Assembly (NCBI GenBank): GCA_050633785.1
Contig: JBOEHE010000035.1
Span: 62,001 to 126,000 of the forward strand
Direction of reading: 5' to 3'
Source of the DNA: CALKZN01 sp050633785
Lineage (GTDB): Bacteria > Pseudomonadota > Gammaproteobacteria > Arenicellales > Arenicellaceae
Length of the DNA stretch: 64,000 nucleotides
The position numbers were made by a program, and so were the translations under genes. The notes below the pieces were generated by a model. It saw only the letters and a program-made list of their open reading frames with translations. It was not told the DNA's origin and ran no database searches. How positions within the stretch are numbered: the stretch's first letter is position 1; the number at the start of each line of letters is the position of its first letter. Shown one piece after another: positions 9,536 through 18,575 of the stretch.

Positions 9536-10018
9536 ATGAATACAAAAACTAATTGTATCAACGCAAATACTTGGAGGGCGTTGTCATTAGCCGTGGTTGT
9601 ATTTTTGTTTGGATGCTTCGACAATAATATAGAGTTGAATGAAGTTATCCAAGCAGTAGATTTGAATGACACTAGAGCGCTCAAGCTCTTTTTGGACCAA
9701 GGGGGTGACCCTGATATGTTGAGTGAAAGTGGTAGCTCGATGCTTTATATTGCTACAGGACCGCATGGTGGGCACGGTGTTTTGGAAATGTTACTTGAAG
9801 CTGGTGCAAATCCGAATATAGGGAACCATAGTTATACCCCGTTAATGAATGCCTCTAGCTGGTGTAATTTATCATCAGTTAAAACATTAATTAAATTTGG
9901 CGCAGACGTTAGTATAGAAAACAGCAGAGGTAAAACGGCTCTTGAAACCGTGTGTATTTCAGGTGACGATAGGGAACAGGTGATTCAATTTCTTAATGAT
10001 GTAAAAGAAGGGTTATAG
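9536..10018 (+). CDS. Ankyrin-repeat lipoprotein, 160 aa
   Basis: A hydrophobic N-terminal segment ends in a lipobox (FLFGC, Cys27), so the protein is probably anchored to a membrane and exposed in the periplasm. The mature part holds three to four ankyrin repeats: DTRALKLFLDQGGDPD, GHGVLEMLLEAGANPN, SSVKTLIKFGADVSIEN, and a final partial GKTALETVC. Ankyrins bind other proteins. It ends 2 bp before the ATP-grasp gene, so the two form one operon, and both sit inside the rsmA-bounded insert. AT-richer than rsmA, consistent with acquisition. Binding partner unknown. Confidence 0.85.
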   Translation: MNTKTNCINANTWRALSLAVVVFLFGCFDNNIELNEVIQAVDLNDTRALKLFLDQGGDPDMLSESGSSMLYIATGPHGGHGVLEMLLEAGANPNIGNHSYTPLMNASSWCNLSSVKTLIKFGADVSIENSRGKTALETVCISGDDREQVIQFLNDVKEGL

Positions 10019-10020
10019 AA

Positions 10021-10779
10021 ATGCATTGGGTTATCCAGAAAAACCTTTTCAAGCCAGTAAATTATCGACTTCTGATAGAGGCTTTGGATCGATTGGAAAT
10101 TAAATATAGTACTGTATTTATACCAAATGGAACCCTGGATTTGGAGCCAGAAGTGAACATTATAGGGAATGTATATATCTGTGGTGCCATAAAACTGAAG
10201 AAGATATCTCAGACAAGAAATTGGTTTCCAGGTAGTTTTCTCAATAATAATTTTAGTTTTGATAAATGGCTTATCGAGTTGGGAGATAAGCTCTTAAATA
10301 GTGATGCTGTTTATGGAAGGTTTGATAGTGTTCAAATCGAGAACATGAAGAGCTTTTTTATACGCCCCATGGAAGACAACAAAGCATTTGATGGGATGGT
10401 TGTTGATAGTGAAATGTTGAGTTTGTGGAGAGCTGACTCAAGCAAAGAACACCTTATGAACCTGGAGGTGATAGTGTCTCCAGTTAAAGATATTTATCGT
10501 GAATACCGAATGTTTGTTGTTAAAAAAAAGGTAATCACTGGTTCGGTATACAAAGTTTCGGGTAAGCCTGAAGTCTCAGGTACTATTGAGAAAGAGGCTA
10601 TAAATTATGTGTATGGGATTATCAATAAGTGGGTGCCTTGTGAATCCTTTGTGATTGATATTTGTCTTACAGCTAATGGGTATAGAGTGATTGAATTCAA
10701 TAATATTAATAGTTCAGGGTTTTATGATAGTAATGTTCTGAAGTATGTCGAAGCTATTCAACAAGCATACAGTAAATAA
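10021..10779 (+). CDS. ATP-grasp domain protein (DUF4343 / R2K-like), 252 aa
   Basis: The C-terminal two thirds look like a compact ATP-grasp of the R2K clade (the clade of eukaryotic CDC123): SFFIRPMEDNKAFDG, IYREYRMFVV, ITGSVYK, then FVIDICL and the metal-binding-like VIEFNNINSSGFYD. ATP-grasp enzymes join a carboxylate to an amine or thiol through an acyl-phosphate. No signal peptide is visible, so it should act in the cytoplasm while its operon partner is a lipoprotein. AGAAGGG precedes ATG 10021. The family call rests on motif order; the substrate cannot be inferred. Confidence 0.7.
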   Translation: MHWVIQKNLFKPVNYRLLIEALDRLEIKYSTVFIPNGTLDLEPEVNIIGNVYICGAIKLKKISQTRNWFPGSFLNNNFSFDKWLIELGDKLLNSDAVYGRFDSVQIENMKSFFIRPMEDNKAFDGMVVDSEMLSLWRADSSKEHLMNLEVIVSPVKDIYREYRMFVVKKKVITGSVYKVSGKPEVSGTIEKEAINYVYGIINKWVPCESFVIDICLTANGYRVIEFNNINSSGFYDSNVLKYVEAIQQAYSK

Positions 10780-10816
10780 AGAAAGCAAATAGAACCATAA
10801 ATATAAAAATAAAGCG

Positions 10817-10833
10817 CAACAACCTAGTTGTTG
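10817..10833. repeat. Inverted repeat at the right junction of the insert
   Basis: CAACAAC-CTA-GTTGTTG is a perfect 7-bp-arm inverted repeat that stops at the base before the second rsmA copy begins (10834). It has no T-tract, so it is not a classical terminator. It may mark the end of the inserted element. Confidence 0.6.
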
Positions 10834-10918
10834 AGGCATTGATCCAAGTGCTCGCGCAGAGAACTTACGTGTTGTGGACTTTGTTCGTCTGGCCAATGCC
10901 AGAGAGCTGGTCGGCTGA
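10834..10918 (+). pseudogene. Duplicate rsmA 3'-end fragment (right copy of the direct repeat)
   Basis: Encodes the last 27 residues and stop of RsmA but has no start; the in-frame codon just upstream is a stop (TGA within GTTGTTGA). It differs from the functional copy by four bases: three are silent in the RsmA frame and one changes Gly to Ser (GIDPG to GIDPS). This pattern suggests a divergent rsmA allele that was once under selection, rather than a fresh copy. Not expected to be translated. Confidence 0.9.
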
Positions 10919-10951
10919 ACGGCTCTCTGGTCCCGAGATTGCTTATCTGTA

Positions 10952-11290
10952 TTATTTTTCGGTGGCTTCGAAGAAAATATAGGATGTAGAGTAGTCGCTG
11001 AATTCAAAATATACTTTCTTTTCCCCTGGGTCTTTTCGGCCATTCAGGTTGATGTCATTGACACCATAACCATACCGATAAGGGCGAGGAGCGCTGCCTT
11101 GGGTTGAAACGGCTGTGGTGAGTTTGTCGATTTCCAGGAAGCGTTTGACCAGAGTGTTGCCAGCATAGACCTCCAGGACACCGTTGGTTCCAGTCCAGTT
11201 CTGTACTGCTCGGCCGAATTTATTTTGGGTTTCTTGTGTGCAACTCGTTAACAGGAGTAGCGCCGTAACGATAGGGATGAGTTTGTACAT
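10952..11290 (-). CDS. Small lipoprotein of unknown function, 112 aa
   Basis: The signal sequence MYKLIPIVTALLLLTSC ends in a lipobox (LTSC, Cys17). The mature part has VLEVYAGNTLVKRFL, PRPYRYGYGVNDINLNGRKDPGEKKVY and an aromatic tail. The DINLNGRKDPGE stretch resembles a short acidic loop such as a calcium site, but I do not recognise the family. It lies immediately outside the right rsmA copy and so may be the ancestral neighbour of rsmA. The 296-bp gap upstream (11291-11586) shows no gene I can support. Confidence 0.7.
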   Translation of the reverse strand: MYKLIPIVTALLLLTSCTQETQNKFGRAVQNWTGTNGVLEVYAGNTLVKRFLEIDKLTTAVSTQGSAPRPYRYGYGVNDINLNGRKDPGEKKVYFEFSDYSTSYIFFEATEK

Positions 11291-11586
11291 AGACTTATTT
11301 CCTTCAATTGTGATTATTGGATTATGCTGGTACGAAAGTGCCGGTCTGGCCTATTTTGTCGATACTTTTTTGAGTCATGGAACCACTCGCCTCAAACTAT
11401 CAACAAAAACGCTTCCCCAATAGGGTGAGCTTGCGAGTTGTATCACTGTCTACCCTAAGAGAGCATGGTCCCGACGCAAATCATTTCCCAGCGAACCTAT
11501 TATAAATGGAGTTAGTCGCATGATATTTAAAGGTGTTTTCTTAAGTTCTTTGTTGTGTTTCTTTTATTAAATTTATAGGAAGTTCA

Positions 11587-12270
11587 TTGAAGTTAAGCAT
11601 TCTTGTGTTAATCTGTGGTTTATGGGGGGTAACATTGTTTTATACATTATCGATTTGGGGAATACCTTTATTATTGGCGGTTATTATCCATGAGTTGGCT
11701 CATGGGTGGGTGGCACTGCAACGCGGAGACACGACTGCCTTAAGTTTGGGTCGCTTAAGTTTTAATCCTTTGAAGCACGTTGATTTGATTGGTACAGTGA
11801 TGGTGCCGTTAATATTGCTGCTAAGTACTTCTTTTGTCTTTGGTTGGGCGAAACCGGTTCCGGTCATTGCCAGTCGTTTGCATAATCCTCGGCATGATAT
11901 GCGTCTGGTGGCACTGGCTGGCCCGATAGCCAATCTCCTGATGGCTGTTTTGTGGATGCTTGTTTATAAACTCTCTTTGCCGGATTTTGGTGATCCTGGT
12001 ACTGTACAAAACTGGTTTTTGGAGATGTCGCGAGCGGGTGCTTTTGTCAATATATTGTTGGCTGTGTTCAATCTAGTGCCGATACCTCCTCTGGATGGAG
12101 GGCGCGTTGTACTGACTTGGTTGCCGGGTGCAACGGTTAGAAAAATAGCACCTTTCGAACAGTTGGGAATGTTGTTTGTTGTTGGGCTGTTGTTGACTGG
12201 AGCATTGGGACAAATTCTTGATCCATTAATGCGTTGGACACAAAATTTGCTGATTGCCTTGGTTTTGTAA
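11587..12270 (+). CDS. Site-2-protease-like (M50) membrane metalloprotease, 227 aa
   Basis: Integral membrane protein with about six hydrophobic segments. The zinc motif HELAHGW lies in the first third, and the second catalytic motif NLVPIPPLDGGRV (the N-x-x-P-x-P-x-L-D-G-G form) in the last third. These are the hallmarks of the short, PDZ-less group of site-2 proteases (YwhC/FjoX-like). The reading frame begins with a TTG codon after AGGAAG, so translation likely starts there. Substrate unknown. Monocistronic by layout; converges on the YdcH-like gene. Confidence 0.85.
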   Translation: MKLSILVLICGLWGVTLFYTLSIWGIPLLLAVIIHELAHGWVALQRGDTTALSLGRLSFNPLKHVDLIGTVMVPLILLLSTSFVFGWAKPVPVIASRLHNPRHDMRLVALAGPIANLLMAVLWMLVYKLSLPDFGDPGTVQNWFLEMSRAGAFVNILLAVFNLVPIPPLDGGRVVLTWLPGATVRKIAPFEQLGMLFVVGLLLTGALGQILDPLMRWTQNLLIALVL

Positions 12271-12314
12271 GCTCTAAGAGCGCTTTCTCTTTCTGTTGAG
12301 GGCGGTAGATAGTT

Positions 12315-12521
12315 TTATGCAGGCATATCTGGTATCAGAGAGCTGCGAAGTTTTTCTATGTGTTCCTTAAGGCGCAGTTTGCGCTTTTTCAATCTGGTCA
12401 GTTGTAGTTGATCGTTATATGGGTTTTCCATTAATGTATGAATAGCGATATCCAGATCGCGATGTAGCTGAGTTAATTCGGCCAATTCTTCTAACTGCTT
12501 TTCATCGGTTCTTTGCTGCAT
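12315..12521 (-). CDS. YdcH-family protein (DUF465), 68 aa
   Basis: Small charged, mainly helical protein with the family pattern LTQLHRDLDIAIHTLMENP followed by LQLTRLKKRKLRLKEHIEKL, giving a coiled-coil hairpin. DUF465/YdcH proteins are widespread in Proteobacteria; the function is not established. Length (68 aa) is typical. Transcribed divergently from thpR across a ~185-bp gap. Confidence 0.85.
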   Translation of the reverse strand: MQQRTDEKQLEELAELTQLHRDLDIAIHTLMENPYNDQLQLTRLKKRKLRLKEHIEKLRSSLIPDMPA

Positions 12522-12706
12522 TGTAAATGGTTTCTACCTTGGGCTGTTTATCATGCTTATCGGTTAATGCATTTGGTTCATATGATGCATCGACTAACGG
12601 CGGCGTAGCTGTAAATTACACAGAAGTTAATCAATCTCGAACACACTTATCTTACGATACTATAGAATATAAAACCAAGACTAAAAAATCATTCCTTCGA
12701 GCAATC

Positions 12707-13255
12707 ATGTCCGTTTCTTCTATTCGTGCCTTTGTTGGCTTGGCAATTCCTCAATCGATGTCATTTCAAATGGCAGAAATTTCTGCACGTATGGCGGCCT
12801 TGGATAAAGGTAAGCTTGTCTGGGTGCCTGAAGATAACTATCATTTGACCCTGTTATTTCTAGGACAACAGGAGGAACAATGGCTGGATGATCTGGCTCA
12901 TGCAATCAATGAACATGTGGCATTATCGAGTCAATTGCTGGTGACACAGCAAATCATGCCATTTCCGGAATCATCGCCTAAGATTGTTGCTGCTTTAATA
13001 GAGCAATCAGAAGCATTGAGCACATTGTATAAGCAAGTCAAAAAGGCCGCTATGATCTGTGGCATGGCAGTCGAAAAAAGACGATTTCGTCCGCATATAA
13101 CCTTGGCGCGTAAATATCCCCGCCAAGGTCAGCAACTAATGCCTGCAGCTATGGATAAATTAACCGATGAGGCAACCCGGCTTATTATCTATGAGAGCCA
13201 TCTATCGCCCAGTGGTGCAGAATATGAGCCGTTGTACGAGTTTGACTTGGTTTAA
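12707..13255 (+). CDS. thpR: RNA 2',3'-cyclic phosphodiesterase, 182 aa
   Basis: 2H phosphoesterase (LigT/ThpR) that opens 2',3'-cyclic phosphates on RNA. Both HxTx motifs are present: HLTLLFLGQ and HITLARK. The frame is open to GTG 12527, but the family start is MSVSSIRAFVGL, so ATG 12707 is used; the extra N-terminal 60 codons look non-coding. The stop overlaps the first base of the next ATG (TAATG), so it is coupled to the PHP gene. Length normal. Confidence 0.88.
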   Translation: MSVSSIRAFVGLAIPQSMSFQMAEISARMAALDKGKLVWVPEDNYHLTLLFLGQQEEQWLDDLAHAINEHVALSSQLLVTQQIMPFPESSPKIVAALIEQSEALSTLYKQVKKAAMICGMAVEKRRFRPHITLARKYPRQGQQLMPAAMDKLTDEATRLIIYESHLSPSGAEYEPLYEFDLV

Positions 13256-14103
13256 TGATGGATTCTTCGCTCAATATAAAGGCAGATTTACATTGTCACA
13301 GTCATTATTCTGATGGCACCTTAGCCCCTGCTGAGGTGGTTGATTTAGCGTACAAGCATGAGGTAAATCTGTTGTCTTTGACTGACCATGACAGTATTGA
13401 TGGTCTGGACCAGGCACGGGCACAAGCAGAGCATTATGGTATTCATTTCATTGCCGGAGTGGAAGTGTCTGCTACCTGGAACCAACAGACCCTGCACATT
13501 GTAGGTCTGAATATTGATCCGAATAACGAAGTGTTGCTTCAAGGCTTGGCGAGTAATTGCGCATTAAGGGCTCAGCGTTCGAATGACATGCTGAATAAAC
13601 TCGATGCGCATGGTATTGATATTCGCCAAGCCGTGGAAAAACAACTGCCTGATGGTGGCGTCCCTACTCGAACACATATTGCTCGAGCCTTGATTGACAC
13701 TGGAGCTGTGAAAAATATGAATGCTGCATTCAAGCGGTATTTAGGCGCTGGCAAAATAGGCTATGTTCCCAGTGAATGGGCTGATATGCGAGATGTGGTT
13801 GCTTGGATAAGTGCTGCAGGAGGTGTTGCGGTTTTGGCACACCCTATGCGGTATCGTTTGAGTGCTACAAAGTTACGTATGGTTGTGAGTGACTTTGTTG
13901 AGTCAGGTGGCAAGGCTCTGGAAGTGGTGACAGCCACTCAGGATGCCAAACAAACGCGTGATTGCATTACTCTTGTGCAAGATAACCAACTGTTAGCATC
14001 AACCGGGTCCGACTTCCATTCCTTGGATCAACCCTGGGCTGTGTTGGGCCGATGCCCTGCTTTGCCGTCCAGTGTTCAGCCAGTTTGGGAATATTTTTTA
14101 TAA
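13255..14103 (+). CDS. rnm: PHP-domain phosphoesterase (RNase AM / YciV-like), 282 aa
   Basis: PHP phosphoesterase with metal-ligand motifs ADLHCHSHYSDGTLAP at the N-terminus, SLTDHDSIDGLDQA, HIVGLNID, VLAHPMRY and STGSDFHSLDQPW. E. coli YciV (RNase AM) of this family is a 5'-3' exonuclease that trims rRNA 5' ends and degrades 3',5'-bisphosphonucleotides. Length (282 aa) fits. Pairing with thpR gives two RNA-end-processing enzymes in one coupled unit. The symbol is by family similarity. Confidence 0.82.
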   Translation: MMDSSLNIKADLHCHSHYSDGTLAPAEVVDLAYKHEVNLLSLTDHDSIDGLDQARAQAEHYGIHFIAGVEVSATWNQQTLHIVGLNIDPNNEVLLQGLASNCALRAQRSNDMLNKLDAHGIDIRQAVEKQLPDGGVPTRTHIARALIDTGAVKNMNAAFKRYLGAGKIGYVPSEWADMRDVVAWISAAGGVAVLAHPMRYRLSATKLRMVVSDFVESGGKALEVVTATQDAKQTRDCITLVQDNQLLASTGSDFHSLDQPWAVLGRCPALPSSVQPVWEYFL

Positions 14104-14173
14104 TGATTATCAATAAAATCAGATTAAGACAGCCCTCTATTAAGAAACTTCTAAAAGAAACGTCGAGAATATC

Positions 14174-16783
14174 ATGCTAGAAACCAATCAAACTTCCAAT
14201 CAAGTACCCAAGCAGAATACTACGATTTATCTCAAAGATTATCAGCCGCCAGAGTTTGCAATCGACGCTGTGGAATTGGATTTCGATTTACGTCAGGGAA
14301 CCACACGCGTTACCTCACGTCTGCGCTTGAAAAAAATAGCAGATGTGGCTGATCTGGTGCTTGATGGTGAGGGTTTGGCACTTATTGAGATCAGCTTGGA
14401 TGGAAAGGCGTTGATTGAACAAGATGACTATGATTATCAAAACAATCAATTGACCGTAAAATCAGTGCCTCAACAGTTTGAACTGCAAACTATCGTTGAC
14501 ATTGAACCTGAGAAAAACACACAGCTGTCGGGTTTATATCAATCCAGTGGCAATTATTGCACGCAATGTGAAGCTGAAGGCTTTCGGCGGATAACCTTTT
14601 ATTTGGATCGTCCAGATGTACTGTCTGTGTTTACAGTGACAATGTCTGCCGACAAACAGTCGTTCCCGGTCTTGTTGGCTAATGGTAATTTGCAGAGTTC
14701 ATCAGATCTGGCTGATGGCAGACATCAGGCTGTTTGGCATGATCCACACCCAAAACCGTCATACCTATTTGCATTGGTCGCAGGTAATCTATCAAAGGTA
14801 AGCGATAATTTTACAACACAGTCCGGTCAACCTGTCGAGCTGAATGTGTTTGCCGAAGCGCACAATATTGATAAATGTGATCATGCCCTGCGTTCACTGG
14901 TTAAATCCATGCAATGGGATGAACAGGTGTATGGGCGGGAGTATGACCTCGATGTTTATAATATCGTAGCCGTTGATGACTTCAATATGGGGGCCATGGA
15001 GAATAAAGGGCTTAATGTGTTTAATTCAAAATATGTGCTGGCATTGCCTGACACGGCTACTGACACAGATTTTGATGGCATTGAGAGTGTTATTGGTCAT
15101 GAGTATTTTCATAACTGGTCTGGCAATCGCGTCACCTGCCGTGACTGGTTTCAATTGAGTTTGAAAGAGGGTTTTACGGTATTTCGTGACCAGGAATTCA
15201 GTGCAGATATGGGCTCTCGAGGCGTAAAACGCATTCAAGATGTTGATGTGCTGCGTACTTACCAGTTCAAAGAAGATGCAGGCCCTATGGCGCATCCTGT
15301 CCGGCCCGATTCCTATCAGGAGATTAATAACTTCTACACAGTGACCGTTTATAATAAAGGCGCTGAAGTGGTGCGTATGTTGCATAACTTGCTGGGCGCT
15401 GAAACATTTCGTGCTGGAACGGATTTGTATTTCTCACGCCATGACGGTCAGGCTGTCACGACTGATGATTTTGCGCAGGCAATGCAGGAGGTCAGTGGTC
15501 GGGATTTAAGTCAATTTAAGCTTTGGTACAGTCAGGCAGGAACGCCTGAACTGACACTGAGTGAACATTACGCCAATGAGATCTATACCTTGACTGTCCG
15601 GCAATCCTGTCCTGACACTCCTAATCAGACGGATAAGCAGGCATTTCATTTGCCATTGAAGATTGCCTTACTTGATTATGAAGGGGTAATTCTATTGCCT
15701 GAAACCGTGATAGAGCTGACCCAATCTGAACAGAAGTATACGTTTAATGGAATTAAACAAAAGCCTGTGTTGTCCTTTCTACGAGGTTTTTCTGCGCCTG
15801 TTAAGGTTGAGTTTGCTCAAGCGGACAGGGATATGGACAGTCTGATCAAGTTTGATGATGATCCCTTTGTGCGCTGGGAGGCCATGCAAAAACGTTTGTT
15901 GGCAGTGCTGCTGGAACACTATCAAGCGGATAGTGATATTACCCAGTTGCCGGAATCGATGAGCGCTATTTTCCAAGCTATTCTGACTCAACCTGCGGCG
16001 GACAAAGCGATGGTGGCTGAGCTGTTAGCATTGCCATCCGAGAGCTATTTGGCGGATTTTTGTCAACCGATTAATCCGCAGAAATTGCGTCGTGTGCGTG
16101 AGCAGTTTGGTGATTGTCTGGCGCAGGAGTTTGAATCGCACTGGCTGGCGTTGTATGAACAAAACCAGGGTGAAGAATATGTTTTGTCTGGTGTTGCCGC
16201 TGCCCAGCGGCAGTTGAAAAATCTGAGTTTGCATTATTTGCTGCGATTGGGGAAAGAGTCGTACTATGAGTTGGCCGTACAGCAATTTCGTCAGGCAGAT
16301 AATATGACAGACTCGATTGCGGCAATGACCGCTTTGGTGAATTCATCATACGCTGAGAAAGCGAATTTGTTAGACGAGTTTTACCAACAATGGAGCGACA
16401 ATGCCTTGGTGTTGGATAAATGGTTTATCCTGCAATCAACGGCCAAGGTGGGCGATGTTTTTGCCGAGGTGAAAGACTTATGTGGGCATCCGGCTTTTTC
16501 CATGAACAACCCAAATAAAGTGCGTTCACTGCTTAGCGCCTTTGCACAGAATCTTGGGGCATTTCATCGACAAGATGGTTTGGCATATGCTTTTTTTGTG
16601 GACAAGATTATAGAGTTGGATGCAAAGAACCCACAGATTGCTGCGCGTATGGTTGGTGTTTTTAACCAATGGAAAACCTTTGAATCGACTTATGCAGGGC
16701 AAATGCAAAAACAGTTGCAGCGTTTGAATGATTTGCCAGATTTGTCCCGAGATGTCAGAGAGATTGTGTCAAAAGCGCTATAA
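14174..16783 (+). CDS. pepN: Aminopeptidase N (M1), 869 aa
   Basis: Zinc aminopeptidase of peptide turnover. The substrate-anchoring GAMENKGLNVFNSKYVLA motif is followed by the zinc site HEYFHNWSGNR and, 19 residues later, the distal Glu (KEGFTVFRDQEF). Length matches E. coli PepN (870 aa), and the C-terminal all-helical domain is complete. No signal peptide, so cytoplasmic. Starts 70 bp after the PHP gene stop; a hairpin GGAGAG...CTCTCC (from 16808) after its end may terminate transcription. Confidence 0.96.
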   Translation: MLETNQTSNQVPKQNTTIYLKDYQPPEFAIDAVELDFDLRQGTTRVTSRLRLKKIADVADLVLDGEGLALIEISLDGKALIEQDDYDYQNNQLTVKSVPQQFELQTIVDIEPEKNTQLSGLYQSSGNYCTQCEAEGFRRITFYLDRPDVLSVFTVTMSADKQSFPVLLANGNLQSSSDLADGRHQAVWHDPHPKPSYLFALVAGNLSKVSDNFTTQSGQPVELNVFAEAHNIDKCDHALRSLVKSMQWDEQVYGREYDLDVYNIVAVDDFNMGAMENKGLNVFNSKYVLALPDTATDTDFDGIESVIGHEYFHNWSGNRVTCRDWFQLSLKEGFTVFRDQEFSADMGSRGVKRIQDVDVLRTYQFKEDAGPMAHPVRPDSYQEINNFYTVTVYNKGAEVVRMLHNLLGAETFRAGTDLYFSRHDGQAVTTDDFAQAMQEVSGRDLSQFKLWYSQAGTPELTLSEHYANEIYTLTVRQSCPDTPNQTDKQAFHLPLKIALLDYEGVILLPETVIELTQSEQKYTFNGIKQKPVLSFLRGFSAPVKVEFAQADRDMDSLIKFDDDPFVRWEAMQKRLLAVLLEHYQADSDITQLPESMSAIFQAILTQPAADKAMVAELLALPSESYLADFCQPINPQKLRRVREQFGDCLAQEFESHWLALYEQNQGEEYVLSGVAAAQRQLKNLSLHYLLRLGKESYYELAVQQFRQADNMTDSIAAMTALVNSSYAEKANLLDEFYQQWSDNALVLDKWFILQSTAKVGDVFAEVKDLCGHPAFSMNNPNKVRSLLSAFAQNLGAFHRQDGLAYAFFVDKIIELDAKNPQIAARMVGVFNQWKTFESTYAGQMQKQLQRLNDLPDLSRDVREIVSKAL

Positions 16784-17276
16784 ATCTGCTTTTGTATGAT
16801 CAGATGTGGAGAGAGTGGCTGCTCTCCATGCTCTGTTTTTATCCATCGATAATTATTGTCAGTAAGGTGATAGAATTCAACTTCTGTTTCAGTTGGACAG
16901 TGTTTTCACAAGGAATGGCTGGCATGTCTCATCTGTGAAATTGGATATGTTGGTGTGATGCTATTGCGCAGTGATATGTTATTGATCGAACTCTATACTT
17001 TCTTGAAAAGCTATTGTTTTTAAACGTTATTTTCACAAAGAAATGCAGTTTAGTATAGGTTTTATGAGTTCTGGCAAGGTAAGCTTATGGCAATTAAAGT
17101 GGTGTGACAACGTTAGTTGTTAGCCAGATATCTCTTCCTAAAAGTTGGATATGGGTATTGCATTAGGGCTAGTGACTAGTTTCTGGTGATTTTCACATTC
17201 AAGCCCCTACTCTCGGAGCCACACTCCAGCCCCAGGAAGCGGATAATAGCAGTTATATGGTATGTATTAGTTTGTC
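16784..17276. other. Intergenic region between pepN and an AraC-type gene
   Basis: 493 bp with no ORF I can support. It holds the weak GGAGAG/CTCTCC hairpin just after pepN and a GC-richer block (about 17201-17250). I checked that block for a tRNA T-arm and acceptor stem and found no pairing. The promoter of the AraC-type regulator should lie in the last 100 bp. Confidence 0.5.
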
Positions 17277-18266
17277 ATGACTTATATTATTAAACATGGT
17301 CGTCATATTGACTTGGGTGAATATAAGGGATTTGAACGCTTTGACTATTGGCGTGAAATAGTCAGCAGTGAATTTGTCAACTCATTATGTGACCCTCATG
17401 AGGATCAAAATGTTGATGACTTTTCTGCAGATTTGCGTGCAGGTATAAACTTGGGTGAAGTGAAAATTTCAGAAATCATTTCAAATCCACAAATTGTTCG
17501 CAGAACCCCGACCCAGATCTCCAAGTTGAACGAGGATGATTTTTTGATCAACGTTCAAATAAAAAACAATTCGCTTATTACTCAGGCAGATAAAACCCAT
17601 GTGCTCAAACAGGGAGATTTTGTTCTCTATGACAGCTCTGAGCCCTATGCACTGACCTTTTCTCATGACTTTCATCAGTTGGTTATTCAAGTTCCAAGAA
17701 AGATGTTGAATCGATACATAGCTAGCCCTGAAAAATATTTGGCGCAGCCTGTTGATGCATCAGGAGGATTGGGGCGTATTTTCAGAGAATATGCAATTTC
17801 CCTCACTAAAGAATTGAGCCGAAATAAGGTTTTAGCATCGGAGCACTTAGCAGAAAACTTTGTTGCTATGATGGCGCTATCTCTTGGGTCGAACTTTCTT
17901 AATGCCGGGCCTTGTGAAAAGGCAGTTGTTAAATACAAGTTGATACAGCGAATCAAGCATTATATTGACAATAACGCATTAGACCCGACATTGGATAATA
18001 AAAAAATTGCTCAGTCCCAAGGTATTTCGGTTCGATATTTATACAAACTGTTTCAAAATGAAACAGAAACACCTCGAGAGATTATTATTAATAAGCGTTT
18101 GTCGATAGCTCATGGTTTATTGTCTTCAGCTCAATACAAAAAGCTGAGTATCGAGAGCATTGCAGATACCACTGGGTTTTCAAGTGCTTCACACTTTTCT
18201 ACGGCATTTATGAAGAAATACGGTTATCGCCCGAGCAGTGTTGCTGGCTTAAAAGACGAATCCTAA
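17277..18266 (+). CDS. AraC-family transcriptional regulator, 329 aa
   Basis: An N-terminal ligand-sensing domain of the AraC-binding-like type (residues ~30-210, with DDFLINVQIKNNS and GDFVLYDSSEPYAL) is followed by two helix-turn-helix motifs: DNKKIAQSQGISVRYLYKLF and SIESIADTTGFSSASHFSTAF, ending KKYGYRPSS. It lies upstream of the exported-protein cluster (18.5-27.3 kb) on the same strand, with a 309-bp gap, so it may control that cluster; this is inference from position only. Confidence 0.9.
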   Translation: MTYIIKHGRHIDLGEYKGFERFDYWREIVSSEFVNSLCDPHEDQNVDDFSADLRAGINLGEVKISEIISNPQIVRRTPTQISKLNEDDFLINVQIKNNSLITQADKTHVLKQGDFVLYDSSEPYALTFSHDFHQLVIQVPRKMLNRYIASPEKYLAQPVDASGGLGRIFREYAISLTKELSRNKVLASEHLAENFVAMMALSLGSNFLNAGPCEKAVVKYKLIQRIKHYIDNNALDPTLDNKKIAQSQGISVRYLYKLFQNETETPREIIINKRLSIAHGLLSSAQYKKLSIESIADTTGFSSASHFSTAFMKKYGYRPSSVAGLKDES

Positions 18267-18575
18267 TCTGAAAATCGCTGCTCTGGTTCGCTATGCGAGA
18301 TGCACGGGAAGTGTGGCGTAAAAAAATAGAATATGAGAGCTCAGAGTGTGCGTATAAAGACAAATTAATGTGCACGTTTACGCATGGAGTGCTTGCTGGG
18401 TTCTTACTATGATTAACAAGGATAGTATGCATTGATTTCAACCTCAACACAGGGAGGGTGACAGATATCTGCTCTGCACAATAAGTCCGTTGTTGGAAGG
18501 CGGAGTCAATATGGGGAGATAGTATCTTGCAGACTGTGGTTGCAATGGTGTCAGAATAATCGCTCAGGGGTCTTA

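Noticed and set aside
10714..11043. 109-codon minus-strand ORF across the second rsmA copy
   Set aside because: Runs antisense to the rsmA fragment and the ATP-grasp end; shadow frame with biased composition.
12527..12706. 60-codon N-terminal extension of thpR
   Set aside because: 2H phosphoesterases of this family begin just before the SIRAFVGL strand; the extension lies in the divergent promoter region.
17195..17260. GC-richer block that resembles the 3' part of a tRNA (TTCAAGC ... CCA)
   Set aside because: No T-stem or acceptor-stem pairing upstream could be formed, so not a tRNA.
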